Program-made: the position numbers and the translations under genes | Assembly: GCA_904066235.2 (NCBI GenBank) | Contig: CAJFCV020000003.1 | Coordinates: 12,090,001-12,154,000 of the forward strand | Source of the DNA: Bursaphelenchus xylophilus | Lineage: Eukaryota; Nematoda; Chromadorea; Rhabditida; Aphelenchoididae | Direction: 5' to 3' | DNA: 64,000 bases | Notes under the pieces: model-generated | The model's database searches: none | Seen by the model: only the letters and a program-made list of their open reading frames with translations | Told to the model about the DNA's origin: nothing | Shown here: positions 47,491 to 58,390 of the stretch, one piece after another | Numbering within the stretch: position 1 is the stretch's first letter | How the letters are laid out: every line of letters begins with the position of its first letter

Positions 47491-49266
47491 AAAATGAATG
47501 TCATTTTCGAATTCAGCACCCCAAATTACCTATGAATCGATAGCTCAACCAAAATTTTCAAAAATTACTACTTAACACTACTATTTAAGAAAAAAGTTAC
47601 AATCATAAAAAATGAATGTCATTTTCGAATTCAGCACCCCAAATTACCTATGAATCGATAGCTCAACCAAAATTTTCAAAAATTACTACTTAACACTACT
47701 ATTTAAGAAAAAAGTTACAATCATAAAAAATGAATGTCATTTTCGAATTCAGCACCCCAAATTACCTATGAATCGATAGCTCAACCAAAATTTTCCAAAA
47801 TTACTAATTAACACTACTATTTAAGAAAAAAGTTACAATCATAAAAAATGAATGTCATTTTCGAATTCAGCACCCCAAATTACCTATGAATCGATAGCTC
47901 AACCAAAATTTTCAAAAATTACTACTTAACACTACTATTTAAGAAAAAAGTTACAATCATAAAAAATGAATGTCATTTTCGAATTCAGCGCCCCAAATTA
48001 CCTATGAATCGATAGCTCAACTAAAATTTTCAAAAATTACTACTTAACACTACTATTTAAGAAAAAAGTTACAATCATAAAAAATGAATGTCATTTTCGA
48101 ATTCAGCACCCCAAATTACCTATGAATCGATACCTCACCCTAAATTTTCAAAAATTACTACTTAACACTACTACTCTGCATTCTTACACTACTATGTAAG
48201 GAAACAATACCATTTTGGGAAAATCAAATCAGAGGGCGTCGATTCAGTTTTTCAGAGGGCACAGTTCAGTTTCGATTAGAGGGCATCTATATTAGAGGGC
48301 GCCATTCACAAATTAGAGGGGAAAGGCGGACGATTAGAGGGTAGAGTTCAGCAAATAAGAGGGCACAAAGTGTATTGCCCGATGTGCATAATGATGAGCT
48401 TTTTTTCAGAGAATTATCGATAATGTCGAGGTGAAGCGGATGGTCGCCGAAGGCCAATTCGGGGCATTTTACGAATATGACTACAAGGGGACATCGTACT
48501 GGTACAAGTTGGAGGCAAGCCTCGGCCCCAAATACAAGCAACCGCTCGCCTGCGAGAGCGGCGTCTACCAGCTGGTGGAGAAGAATTCCAAGAGCCCAGA
48601 CAAAAAGTAAGTTGGAATCAGACCAAAACCTTTTTTTTTCAGCTTCATCTACATTGGCGGCATGCTGAGCTGCTGCCACTTCTCTGAGGGCGTCTACTGC
48701 ATGCGGGTCGAAAATTATGGCCCAAGCGTTCGCGAGATGCGCCAAGGACAACTCATGGCTCCGTTCGAGGCGCAAAAACTCTTCTTCCAGTTGCTTTACT
48801 GCACCAAAGCGCTGATCAAGTACGGGATTTGCCATCGGTACATCAAGGAGAGCGCATTCTACGTCAAGAAAGACCGGGATACGTATCGGGTGAGTGCATG
48901 TTGAGTTTGTATTTTCCCTAAAACCTAGCCAAGGATTTTAAACAGTTTTAAAGGGTAGTAAAACAGCATATAGGTCAAAAAGGTTTAATTTAATATCTAT
49001 CCATCAATTCTGCAAAGCATTTTTGCTTTATTTTTCTGGTTTAGTAATAAATTTTTTTTACCATATATTTTTTTTATCACCGGGCCCGGCCGCCCATTTA
49101 TTTGACACAAATGGGGCAATTTTCATGGCTTCAATATCGATTTCTTGATATAAAAATATGATAGAGATTTTACAACACTATGTTCCTTGGCGCAAATTTT
49201 ATTTTCTTGCAGTTTGTCATTACTGACCTCGGATATGCAATCAGAATCGGCTCGGAACGCTCGGCG

Positions 49267-49897
49267 CACGTCAAGAAATTGCGGGCATTGCAAAGGTTCT
49301 CACAGCGAAAAAAAAATCATAAAACCTGTCATCCAAATTGCACATAACAACAACTTTTAACCTAATTTTTTTTATGGGAACTCTAGGGAGTACTACTAGT
49401 CGTATACAACTGTTTTTTATACCGCTGGTACATTCTAAATGGGTGTCATCGTGACGCATTTTCTGAACATGGTTCGAGCTAGGCTAAAAATAGTGCAAAT
49501 TTCAAGGCCAAATATCAAAAAAACTGTCCCATCAAGCGGGACGGGACCGGTGTAGATACTCGAAGAACAGTTTAAGGATTTTTTTGACGTGGAGCCTATA
49601 CCTCCTTCCAGTGCTCTCTGAGTCGGTATCGTCGATACAAACTTTTATTTAGACGTTGTATTCTTCGCCATGGAAAACTGTCAAAATACTACGATTATGG
49701 GTATATTTTGGTTCTATTAGCTTAAGCAGCTCTCGAGCTTTCTATTGATATCAATATCTTGTGATTTACTATTAATCTTTATGTCTAAATATTGCAAACC
49801 ATTTGGACAAAAACGGATTTGCACAGGGCAGAATGCCAAAAAAAATTCTAGGCTTTTTCATTGGGCGCCCGTTTTTCTTTTATTTTTTCTTGACGTG
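49267..49897. mobile_element. element I inserted in exon 7 of right receptor copy
   Basis: Ends CACGTCAAG / CTTGACGTG, flanked on both sides by CGGCG (49262-49266 and 49898-49902). No transposase is seen. Confidence 0.6.
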
Positions 49898-49902
49898 CGG
49901 CG

Positions 49903-51103
49903 CACTGCAGGATGAGCCAAGTCTTTCTCCTTGGGTGGTCAAGTCTCCCTCTCAAATTTTTATTTTTTCAAGATTAATATAAATGTCTTTATGTTTTAAT
50001 CTACATATATGGACAGGACAATAACTCAAAAAGTAAGTTAAATTATCTCTCTTTCTGACTATACAAAACTTTTTTCGATTACATATTGTTATTATTGTGC
50101 ATTTAGGCATTATAGAAGGTGCATAAATTTAGGTAAATGCTGTTCGTTCTTGACATTAGACGAACAACATTCGAAAGTCTTACCCCAAAAAAGAACTGCC
50201 GTCGAGCCTTCTTCGTGCCAAAATTATTTCAGCATGAAAATGATCTACAGTTTTTTTGTTGATTCGATTTTTGATATTACACTAGGTACTTTTGTCAAGT
50301 TGCAGGCAAAATCTAATGTTTTTGAAGTTTAAACCCGGAAAACTACAAAGCTGAGCCATTACTAAACCGTCACCAACATAAATATTCTTTCAAACCAGGG
50401 TTTGAGATGTCTTAGGGTGTAAGTGATCAATTAAAACCTGGATCTAAAAAAGTCTCAAATACCTCTCATACTGTTTTAAACATGTTTTAGATCGACCAGG
50501 GACCTTTGAAATATGGTTTGCGAAGTATTAATACGCATCTATGGCCGCGGATACATAAAAATTGTTCCATACCTAAAATCTGAAAAAAAATCAAAAACGA
50601 CAATAAAAGGGGGAAATCACTGTTACGACGTTAAGAATGTTAAAAGAAAGTTTTATTGTCCATTTAGACCTTATATGACGTAAAACGTGACCTAATCTCG
50701 CCTTAAACTTACAAAAGTACCTAGTGTAATATCAAAAATCGAATCAACAAAAAAACTGTAGATCATTTTCATGCTGAAATAATTTTGGCACGAAGAAGGC
50801 TCGACGGCAGTTCTTTTTTGGGGTAAGACTTTCGAATGTTGTTCGTCTAATGTCAAGAACGAACAGCATTTACCTAAATTTATGCACCTTCTATAATGCC
50901 TAAATGCGCAATAATAACAATATGTAATCGAAAAAAGTTTTGTATAGTCAGAAAGAGAGATAATTTAACTTACTTTTTGAGTTATTGTCCTGTCCATATA
51001 TGTAGATTAAAACATAAAGACATTTATATTAATCTTGAAAAAATAAAAATTTGAGAGGGAGACTTGACCACCCAAGGAGAAAGACTTGGCTCATCCTGCA
51101 GTG
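49903..51103. mobile_element. element II, foldback inserted in exon 7 of right receptor copy
   Basis: Ends CACTGCAGGATGAGCC / GGCTCATCCTGCAGTG, with inverted arms of about 400 bp including TTACTTTTTGAGTTATTGTC. It is flanked by CGGCG at 49898 and 51104. A related end is found at 17107-17261. Confidence 0.75.
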
Positions 51104-52316
51104 CGGCGTTCTATCCAATCCCCGAAACGGCAACCACTCACATCCACGCGAAGAAGGCGTTGAAGTCGGAGGACACGGAGAGCCTTCTCTACATGGTATT
51201 GGGCATGATGGCTCCTCTGCCTTGGGCGGGAATGAAAAAAATTGAGGAAGTCACGAAGGTCAAGTTAGAGTGTACCGACGAGAACGCGATCCCCGAAGAA
51301 TTCTACGACATCAAGGAGGCTGCGACCTTGTGTCTCATGAGGGGCCTCTACACGGATGACCTGGAGATGGAAAACGTGGCCGCGGGCCTCATCAGCTATT
51401 ACTTCACGGTATGTGGAATTTAATTTTTTTACCTGCGAATTGGTTTTTAAGCGCATTTTATATTTTGAAAAACTTTCAGATCGTATCGTCGGACGAGCTC
51501 CATTCTCCTGTGCGTTTTCCAAATCGTGATGCCAAGTTGGTGGGCACGTTCAAGTCGTATGATGAATACTAGAAAGACCCGAAAACATTCCATTTTTTTG
51601 TAAGAAAATTAAAATAAATATTTTTATGTGCGTTTTTGTTTGATCGGCCATCTAAAGTCAGTATTCCATGTCGTCCCCATCTTGATTACTTTTACTGAAA
51701 TTAAAAAAAAACTTAAGAAACGACGTATTTTATCCTCGACAGAAGCAGTACCAAGCGGCATGGAGAAGGCCGGGAATGCTAAAAAATGACGTCATTATTA
51801 AATAAAATCAAGCCCAGAAAACTTGCCAAAAAAAGAGCGTCAAGAGGAGATTCACACAAACATGACATGAGCATCCATTCCCATCAACATTGTCCTTCCA
51901 GAAAACGGCGATTGGCTGAAAAGACGGGATCTTTTGGAAGTAAAATATGAATTTCCCATTAGATATTAAAAAAAATAGAGTTTTTTCTTGATTTTTTGAT
52001 GAAATCGCGATTTTAAAGTGATATTCTTACATAAAAAATTACTTGATCCATTACATAAAAAGAGAATTTATCGAAAAAATCCCTTTTTTGGCTCAAAATC
52101 GTAAAAAAAAGTATTATTTTATGTTTAAAAATCCCGTCAAATTTGCTCCATTGGCATTATGTTTCAAGCACCGAAATTTCGACAGTTTTTCGGTAAATTT
52201 GGCAGCTTCATGTCGACCAATCGACATTGACTTTCAACATTTGTTTTGAGTTTCCAAAACTCTTTTTTTCGGATTTTCACCCACTCGGTTGTTGATCACC
52301 ATTCCGCTCCTCCAAA

Positions 52317-55300
52317 ATGGCGTTTGGACCGAAAAAAGATCGGGTAAGAATGGGTAATATCACACTAGAGGTGGCGTGAGGGCTTCTGGCATTTTCACAA
52401 GGCCTCTCATAGCAATTCCGACCTTTATTTTTGAGAATCTTCCAAAATTACGTTATTTTAGGTACTTTTTTAATCATGGATAATATAGCTGTTAAAATTG
52501 GAGATGGTTGGTTTAGTATGGTTCTGTTAGGTGATTTGAACCCATTTTTCTTTCATACTGCCGTTTATTTTGCTGAATTAGCTTTGAATCCTGAAAATTG
52601 ATCGAAATTTTTCAGACCTGTACTACAATATAATTTTCTCTTTTTTTTCAGCCGTATTATTATCACAAGAAGCCTGAGATTCCCAGGGGCCTTGATGCAC
52701 CGCCATATCTGAAAGATGGAGAGATGCTGGACGGCCGATATAAGATCGACACTATCTTGGGAAGAGGAGGGTTTGGGCAGGTCTTTCAGGCCAAAGATAT
52801 GGTAAGAACTTGTTGTTTTGTTGGATTTTAGACAGTCAAGGTACAAGCAATGATACTACAGGGATTTTGAAGGTTTTATATTGAAGATTTACTTGAGAAT
52901 AAGCTAGAATTAACATTTTTTATCTAATTGATAATGAATAATATAATTTATTCGGAAAAATCAAAAATATCTCGATGTTCATAGGCAATTAATGCTGCCA
53001 AAAGCTGGTATTTTGTTTGCCTTTGATTTTATGCTGTGTTGCCTAATATTATATGTATTTTAGGTAACCAAGCAGTACGTTGCGGTTAAAGTTGAACCTC
53101 GCGATCGACATTCACAAATAAACACAGAAAGAATGGTGCTGTTGGACCTGACGTCTTGCAAACATGTTCCGAACCTCGTAAGTTATGTTTGTTTTTCATT
53201 TTTCTGGCTTTAGATTGACAGTGGCTACACCAACGAGCTTTGTTTCCTGGTCCTACCCGTCTACTCGGACAATTTGTTCGAGTTGCGCAAGTTCGCGCCA
53301 GATCTTCGATTCCCGGTGAAATTTGCGTTGGGTGTGTTCTATCAGCTGGTGGAGACGCTGCAAGAAATCCACACCCTCGGCTATGTGCATCGGGATATCA
53401 AGCCATCGAACTTTTGTCTTGGCCGTCTACCAGATGAAAGAACCAAGGTTTTTTTGATTGATTTTGGAATGTCCAGGAGGTTTCGAACACTGGATGGGAA
53501 ATTAATCGAGAGAAGAGATAATGTCCCGTTCAGAGGTGGGGATTTTTTGGAGAATTTCTTTGCTTTTTGACAACTTTTACCTTGATTTAGGTATGTTATC
53601 CATGATTTTTTGTTTCATTTTAGGAACTTCTCGTTATTGCTCCAAGCGCGTCCATCTCCGCTACGATCAAGGACCTTGTGACGACATGTGCTCACTGCTG
53701 TTCGGTGTTGTCGAAATGATGGAGGGCGACTTGCCCTGGAAGGGCGACGAAAATGACCGAATGCTCGCCACAATCAAGGCAAAACCCATTTTTAAGTTTG
53801 ACAAATTCACGAAATTCACCCCGATTCCGTTGTTCCACATTGCCCACTACATTCAGCAATGCACCTACGAACATGAACTGCGCTACGACGTCATCAAGAG
53901 GCATATTAATGTAGGTGTTTTGAATTTTTTGTTGGAATTTTAGGAATTCATGACGTGGAAATGAGAAGTGGGGTGTGTTGGTGATGCTCGTAATTGAATT
54001 TTTCTTCAGGAAGCCCTACGATGGCTGCTGGAGAACGAAGGTATTGATTTAGAGGAGAGGGAAAGACAGGTCGCAGAATTCATCGAGGACCATGTTCTAC
54101 AGGATAGGAAGAAGGTGGTGAGTGTGGAAGATAGTTCCCCACCATTCCCCGCCACCCAGGCCAGCATTCATGCCTCGATTATGGGAGTTTCGTCCAAGGC
54201 GTCCATCATTCAACGACAAGAGAACCGAAAAGTCGAATACGATTGGGTGAAACCGGCCTCCAGAGACGTTCGGAAGAACACTAGGGACGATTCGTTTTAT
54301 GTTCAGACGGTTAGACACGAATTGGACGAAGCAAGAAGAAATTTCGTCATGGGGAATATCAGCGATCAGAAAATGGTCAGCCCCGTTCAGCAGGAGGTGA
54401 AAGCGTGCAGAAACGGGTCTGCAATGGATGTGGAAAGCTGTAAAATGGGCCGGAATGGCCATGGCGACCAACAGCGACAAGGGAGAGATCGGTTTTTACC
54501 TCAAGGTATGAGTTGGTCATGGATAATATAAATTGTTAAAAAATTTTTTTTTAACTGTGACGGTTGTGATTGGGGAAAAAGGGACTTTCTACAAAAAAAT
54601 ACCAATTTTTGGCAATTATATTGTTCATGAGGAATTGGGACGATTGGGGAAACCAAAAAGTATTACTTTTCTTCGATCCAAGTGTGAAAATAGGATAATC
54701 GAGGGTGCTGATTTCGAAAATGACATTCATTTTTTGATAGTTACTTTTTTTCCTTAAGTAGTACTGTAAAGTAGTAATTTTTTGAACTTTTTTTTATAAA
54801 TACTCGATTTGGGGGATTTCGATGGTGCTGATTTCGAAAATCTTACTCATTTTTTCTGATTTGAAAGCAGCACCACCGAAAACCTCAAATCGAGGGGAAA
54901 AGGTAAATATCACAAGGAAGGTACTTCTATGGGGTATAGAGTTACAGGTCGAGACATATATCAAAAAATTCGCAAAATTTTTCTGATTCAAAATATGAAA
55001 AAATTCGCTGTCTAATTTTGGTTTGTAAGGGTGAAAAAATCTTCTGAACTTTTCTTCTTCTTCCAGCACCACGAAAATGTCTTTTTGACCAGGTTTTTAT
55101 CAAATCAAGAGCTTGTTTTTGAGCTAAAGTAAACCCTGGTATCTTGACAAGCCTTAAAATATCAAATTTAATTCGCAAATGCCCCTTTTTATATTGGAAC
55201 TACTAATTAAGGTGTAGTATTCATCAAATTTGATATTTTAAGCCTTGTCAAGATACCTGGGTTTACCTTAGCTCAAAAACAAGCTCTTGATTTGTTAAAA

Positions 55301-56228
55301 ACCTGGTCAAGAAGGCATTTTCGTGGTGCTGGAGGAAGAAGAAAAGTCCCGAGGACTTTTTCACCCTTATAAACCAAAATTAGACAGCTAATTTTTACAT
55401 GTTCTGAATCAGAAAAATTTTGCGAGTTTTTTGATATATGTCTCGACCTGTAACCCCATACCTCATAGAGGTAGTTTCCTTTTCAAAAAATTGAATGTCA
55501 TTTTCGAAGTCAGCACCCTCGATTATCCTATTTTCACACTTGCATCGAAGAAAAACAATACTTTTTGGTTTCTCCGATCGTCCCAATTCCTCATGAACAA
55601 TATAAATTGCCAAAAATTGGTATTTTTTTTTGTAGAAAGCCCCAATGATCAAATGAACAAGGAAAATCAAGGTCCGCGGAGTCCCGAGCCAAGAGGATAT
55701 CAACGTTCTGACGCGCTAAGTAATGGATATTGCAATCGAAATGCGGAAAGTCGAGGTAAATTTGAAAAAAAAAAAATTTTATTTTTTGTTCTGAATTTAG
55801 ATTGGAGAGCTCCGCAACGCCACGAAAATTACGGAAGAAGCAATGTGGCCAACTGGAGAGCGGAGAATCATAACGCGGGAAATGGCGGCATTGCAAATAA
55901 ACAACAAGAGTGTCAGAACCAGAGAAACTTGGAGAATCCCCAAAGAAATGAGGATTATCGACCGCGAAGACTGTCGGAAATGAATCAAGGAAGAGGAAGT
56001 GGCGATCAGGAGCCACCCAGAAGCCCGATTTGTCACAGCGACCGGACGAATTTTCAAAGGTACAACAACAACTACGATCCCCAAAAGCCGATGGAAAACG
56101 GAGCCGACCCGCAATGTCGCTGGTCCCAGATGGAAAGAAGAGCTTTTCAGAGGGGATCCTATCGCCCGAAAAAACCGTTCGTCAAGTATTTGCATGTACC
56201 CCATAATATCGAAGGCCTGGACGAATAA
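52317..56228 (+). CDS. TTBK/CK1-like protein kinase, complete copy (8 exons)
   Basis: Exons: 52317-52343, 52652-52801, 53064-53177, 53214-53535, 53624-53910, 54010-54505, 55636-55755, 55801-56228. They join in phase to give 647 aa. Kinase domain from about residue 36: GRGGFG loop (46-51), VAVK lysine (68), HRDIKPSN (156-163), DFG (180-182), then VPFRGTSRY and DDMCSLLF. HRDIKPSN, the nearby GRLP and FRGTSRY mark it as tau-tubulin-kinase-like, CK1 group, so a Ser/Thr kinase. The C-terminal third is low-complexity and rich in N, R, Q, E and P, with no recognised domain. Intron 6 (1.1 kb) holds the TCATGGATAATATA element and a complete foldback MITE. The upstream neighbour in the same direction is the broken receptor pseudokinase. 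Confidence 0.88.
54913..55490. mobile_element. complete foldback MITE in kinase intron 6
   Basis: Ends ACAAGGAAGGTACTTCTATG / CATAGAGGTAGTTTCCTT. It is almost entirely palindromic, with GTATCTTGACAAG and GCTCAAAAACAAGCTCTTGA in both arms. The copy in the left arm is cut off at the palindrome boundary. Confidence 0.8.
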
Positions 56229-56445
56229 TACCAAGGAGAATATAATTTTGATCTGAAAACTTGAATTTTCTTAAAGATTTTTGATGAAATGGACTCGATT
56301 GTTGTACTTTAATTGTGTTTGCTTCAAAGTGAATGCAAATTTTTTAGTGGAGCTTGATTTTTCAGAAGAAATTTATATTGTACTAGGTGGGTAGTGAACT
56401 GGATCGAGTATATCGTTCAAAACGTGTTGTTTTTGTTGTTAATGA

Positions 56446-56451
56446 AATAAA
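56446..56451 (+). terminator. polyadenylation signal of TTBK-like kinase gene
   Basis: AATAAA about 220 bases after the stop codon at 56228. The intervening AT-rich DNA has no other feature. Confidence 0.45.
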
Positions 56452-56469
56452 TTTGATGTAACATGAGAA

Positions 56470-56844
56470 GAAATAAGCTTGGAGCTTTGGTTTTATTGCC
56501 GGTAAAATTGCGCAGAAGTTTTGGAAAAAAATTTTTTTTGGTTTTGCAAGGAAAATGCCCGGAGGGCGAGCTTCGGATTTCCTGTAACTTTTGCACACAC
56601 ATTGATCATAGGTCAAATATCAATTACTGAAAATTTTAGCACGTGATTTCCAGGCACAACCGAGATATTGAACGATCAGCCGAGAGAGCACCCGAAACGC
56701 GGAGAGGGATCAGAGAAAAAACGGTTTTTGGCCGTTTCTTTGTCAGTTTCGCGCGGAAAAATTTGATTTTTTGTGGAAACATTTCTCTCTGCAGTAGAAA
56801 CTTGAATGAACTTTACCCCTTTTTGAACACTACCCCTCATTTTG
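56470..56844. other. short intergenic segment with element remnant
   Basis: 56620-56770 (CCGAGATATTG...GCCGAGAGAGCACCCGAAACG) resembles the core of the F1 element at about 30010-30120. No gene is seen. Confidence 0.45.
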
Positions 56845-57295
56845 AAAATTGAAAAAATTAGGTGTGACATCTTATACGATGAAAATTTTTTTCAAATAGA
56901 GAAAAATTAGGTGTGACGTCTTATACGATGAAAATTTTTTTCAAATTGAGAAAAATAAGATGTGACAACTTATACGATAAAAATTTATTTTAAATTGAGA
57001 AAAATAAGAATTTTCATCGTATAACGTGTCATACCTCATTTTTCTCAATTTGAAAAAAATTTTTCATCGTATAAGATGTCACACCTTATTCTTTTCAATT
57101 TGAAAAAAATTTTCATCGTATAACATGTCACACCTGATTTTTCTCAATTTGAAAAAAATTTCATCGTATAAGATGTCACACCTTATTATTCTCAATTTGA
57201 AAAAAATTTTCATCGTATAACATGTCACACCTGATTTTTCTCAATTCGAAAAAAATTTTCATCGTATAAGATGTCACACCTTATTTTTTCAATTT
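56845..57295. repeat. head-to-head array of a roughly 60-bp repeat
   Basis: About three copies of TGTGACATCTTATACGATGA lie at 56860-57000 in one direction, followed by about five in the opposite direction up to 57290, separated by TTTTCTCAATTTGAAAAAAA. The whole forms a large inverted repeat. Confidence 0.8.
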
Positions 57296-57297
57296 TC

Positions 57298-57445
57298 AAA
57301 ATGGGGTAGTGTTCAAAAAGGGGTAGAGTTCAGATTTTTTGGCGGAAATCAAAAAAGGGGTAGAGTTCAGCCTTTTTTGGGGTGGAGTTGAAAAAGGGGT
57401 AAAGTTCAGATTGGGGTAGAGTTCAGAAAAGGGGTAGAGTTCTGC
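57298..57445. repeat. GGGGTAGAGTTCAG repeats
   Basis: At least six imperfect copies of AAAGGGGTAGAGTTCAG in 150 bp. They are non-coding. Confidence 0.65.
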
Positions 57446-57776
57446 CGCAACGATTGACGAGAAAAAAGGAATGAAGCCCATGATTTATGCCTTCTTACTC
57501 TGAGGGCATTTATGCGATGATGAACTTGACTGTCTTGCTGATTTTATGACGCAAAGAAAAGTTCTGAGCGTAAAAACTTTGGAAGTATACCTACGCGAGT
57601 AACTCCTCAGTAAGTGAAATCCCTGCACAACGAAACCTTCCGATTGCAAAACAATTTTAGAGGTCCGAGGAGTCAACTCAAGCCTCTGTGCAACGAATCG
57701 CGAGGAAACCAAAAGTTTATTTGTTATGGAAGGGGTTTGTTGTACAGATTCTTCATTCCTAAAATTGACTCTTGGT

Positions 57777-58390
57777 CAGAGATTGCCACGGCGGAGCCGG
57801 CTCTTGGCTCTGAGCGGCTCCAAGCCGGGAGCCGGAGCCGGAAATTTTGGGGTCGGCTCCGGCTCCCGAGCCCAAAGTCGGAGCCAAACTTCCCAGCGGT
57901 CAGAAAAGTAAAAATTTCGTGATCTTGTTAAACCAAATTGCTTGAAAAACACTGCGGAGGATGTGACTTCACTGCAAAAACGTTGGCTGTATGATCTCTG
58001 GCGCTAATAACTTTTATTTTTGGAAAAATATTTTTAAAAAACATTTTGCGTAGGAGCCGGGATTCGGAGCCGGAGGCCTTTTTAAATTTTGCACGGAGCC
58101 AAGAGCCGGAGCAGCAAATTTGGCCTCGGCTCCGGCTCTGGGAGCTAAGAGCCGGAGCCGGAATTTTGACCGTGGCAATCTCTGCTCTTGGTGGCTTTAA
58201 TAGAAAGCGATGACATGATCTTGAAGATAATTAATAACATTATGAACAATTACAGTTCTTTCCAGTATTTTTCAAGCAATTCGTTTACCAAGATCATGAA
58301 TTTTTTACTTTTCTGAATGCTGAGAAGCCTGGCTCCGGCTTTTGACTTGGGAGCCGGACCTAAAATTTCCGGCTCCAGAGCCGTGGCAAT
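57777..58390. repeat. GC-rich GGAGCCGG foldback
   Basis: AGAGATTGCCACGG at 57777 and CCGTGGCAATCTCT at about 58170-58183 delimit a palindromic element filled with GGAGCCGGAGCC-type repeats. A further partial arm ending GAGCCGTGGCAATTTCT runs to about 58390. The element is strikingly GC-rich for the window. Confidence 0.65.

Larger units (their letters stand above)
45960..48175. repeat. satellite array, unit about 117 bp, interrupted by a transposon
   Basis: The unit begins AAAAATGAATGTCATTTTCG and includes CCTATGAATCGATAGCTCAA and ACTACTTAACACTACTATTT. About three units lie at 45990-46357 and six at 47491-48175, nearly identical. 48240-48370 then has irregular AGAGGGC repeats. The array lies between the duplicated exon 5 copies. 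Confidence 0.85.
38249..51572 (+). pseudogene. receptor-like CK1-group pseudokinase, right-arm copy, broken
   Basis: Exon 1 is absent. Remaining exons are 38249-38753 (2), 42054-42355 (3), 42630-42750 (4), 45188-45384 (5), a truncated exon 6 at 45422-45475, a second exon 5 at 48410-48606, exon 6 at 48643-48889, exon 7 in two pieces (49213-49266 and 51109-51408) and exon 8 at 51480-51572. Splice sites and coding frames are otherwise intact. Exon 7 is cut by two transposons after the codons for GSERSA; splicing them out would shift the frame. The extra exon 5 could be skipped, but the missing exon 1 and split exon 7 make a full-length product unlikely. A few codons differ from the left arm (for example GTYLA, FKNKG, ECAKD), and two of these match copy 1 instead. 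Confidence 0.85.
38069..55354. repeat. right arm of giant imperfect palindrome
   Basis: Inverse counterpart of 24187-36917. It is about 4.6 kb longer, chiefly because of a 2.9-kb insertion or duplication between 45475 and 48388 and two elements at 49267-51103. Intron 2 and intron 3 carry different transposons from the left arm, so the arms have evolved separately for some time. Confidence 0.9.

Noticed and set aside
45960..48175. CRISPR-like array
   Set aside because: The 117-bp units are contiguous with no unique spacers, and the host is a eukaryote.
48287..48835. 182-codon minus-strand frame (also at 28898-29347 and 45164-45427)
   Set aside because: It is the antisense of receptor exons 5 and 6, which are supported by splice phase and kinase motifs.
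49262..51108. Interpretation of the exon 7 insertion as a long intron
   Set aside because: There is no GT at the left junction. The nearest usable donor-acceptor pair (CAC/GTCAAG to CTGCAG) adds ten bases and breaks the frame.
24187..55354. Retrotransposon with inverted long repeats
   Set aside because: The arms contain spliced genes with introns and older nested transposons. No reverse transcriptase or integrase is seen.
55591..56234. Minus-strand frames of about 140 codons opposite kinase exons 7-8
   Set aside because: They are shadows of a compositionally biased coding region; the sense frame is continuous with the kinase by phase.
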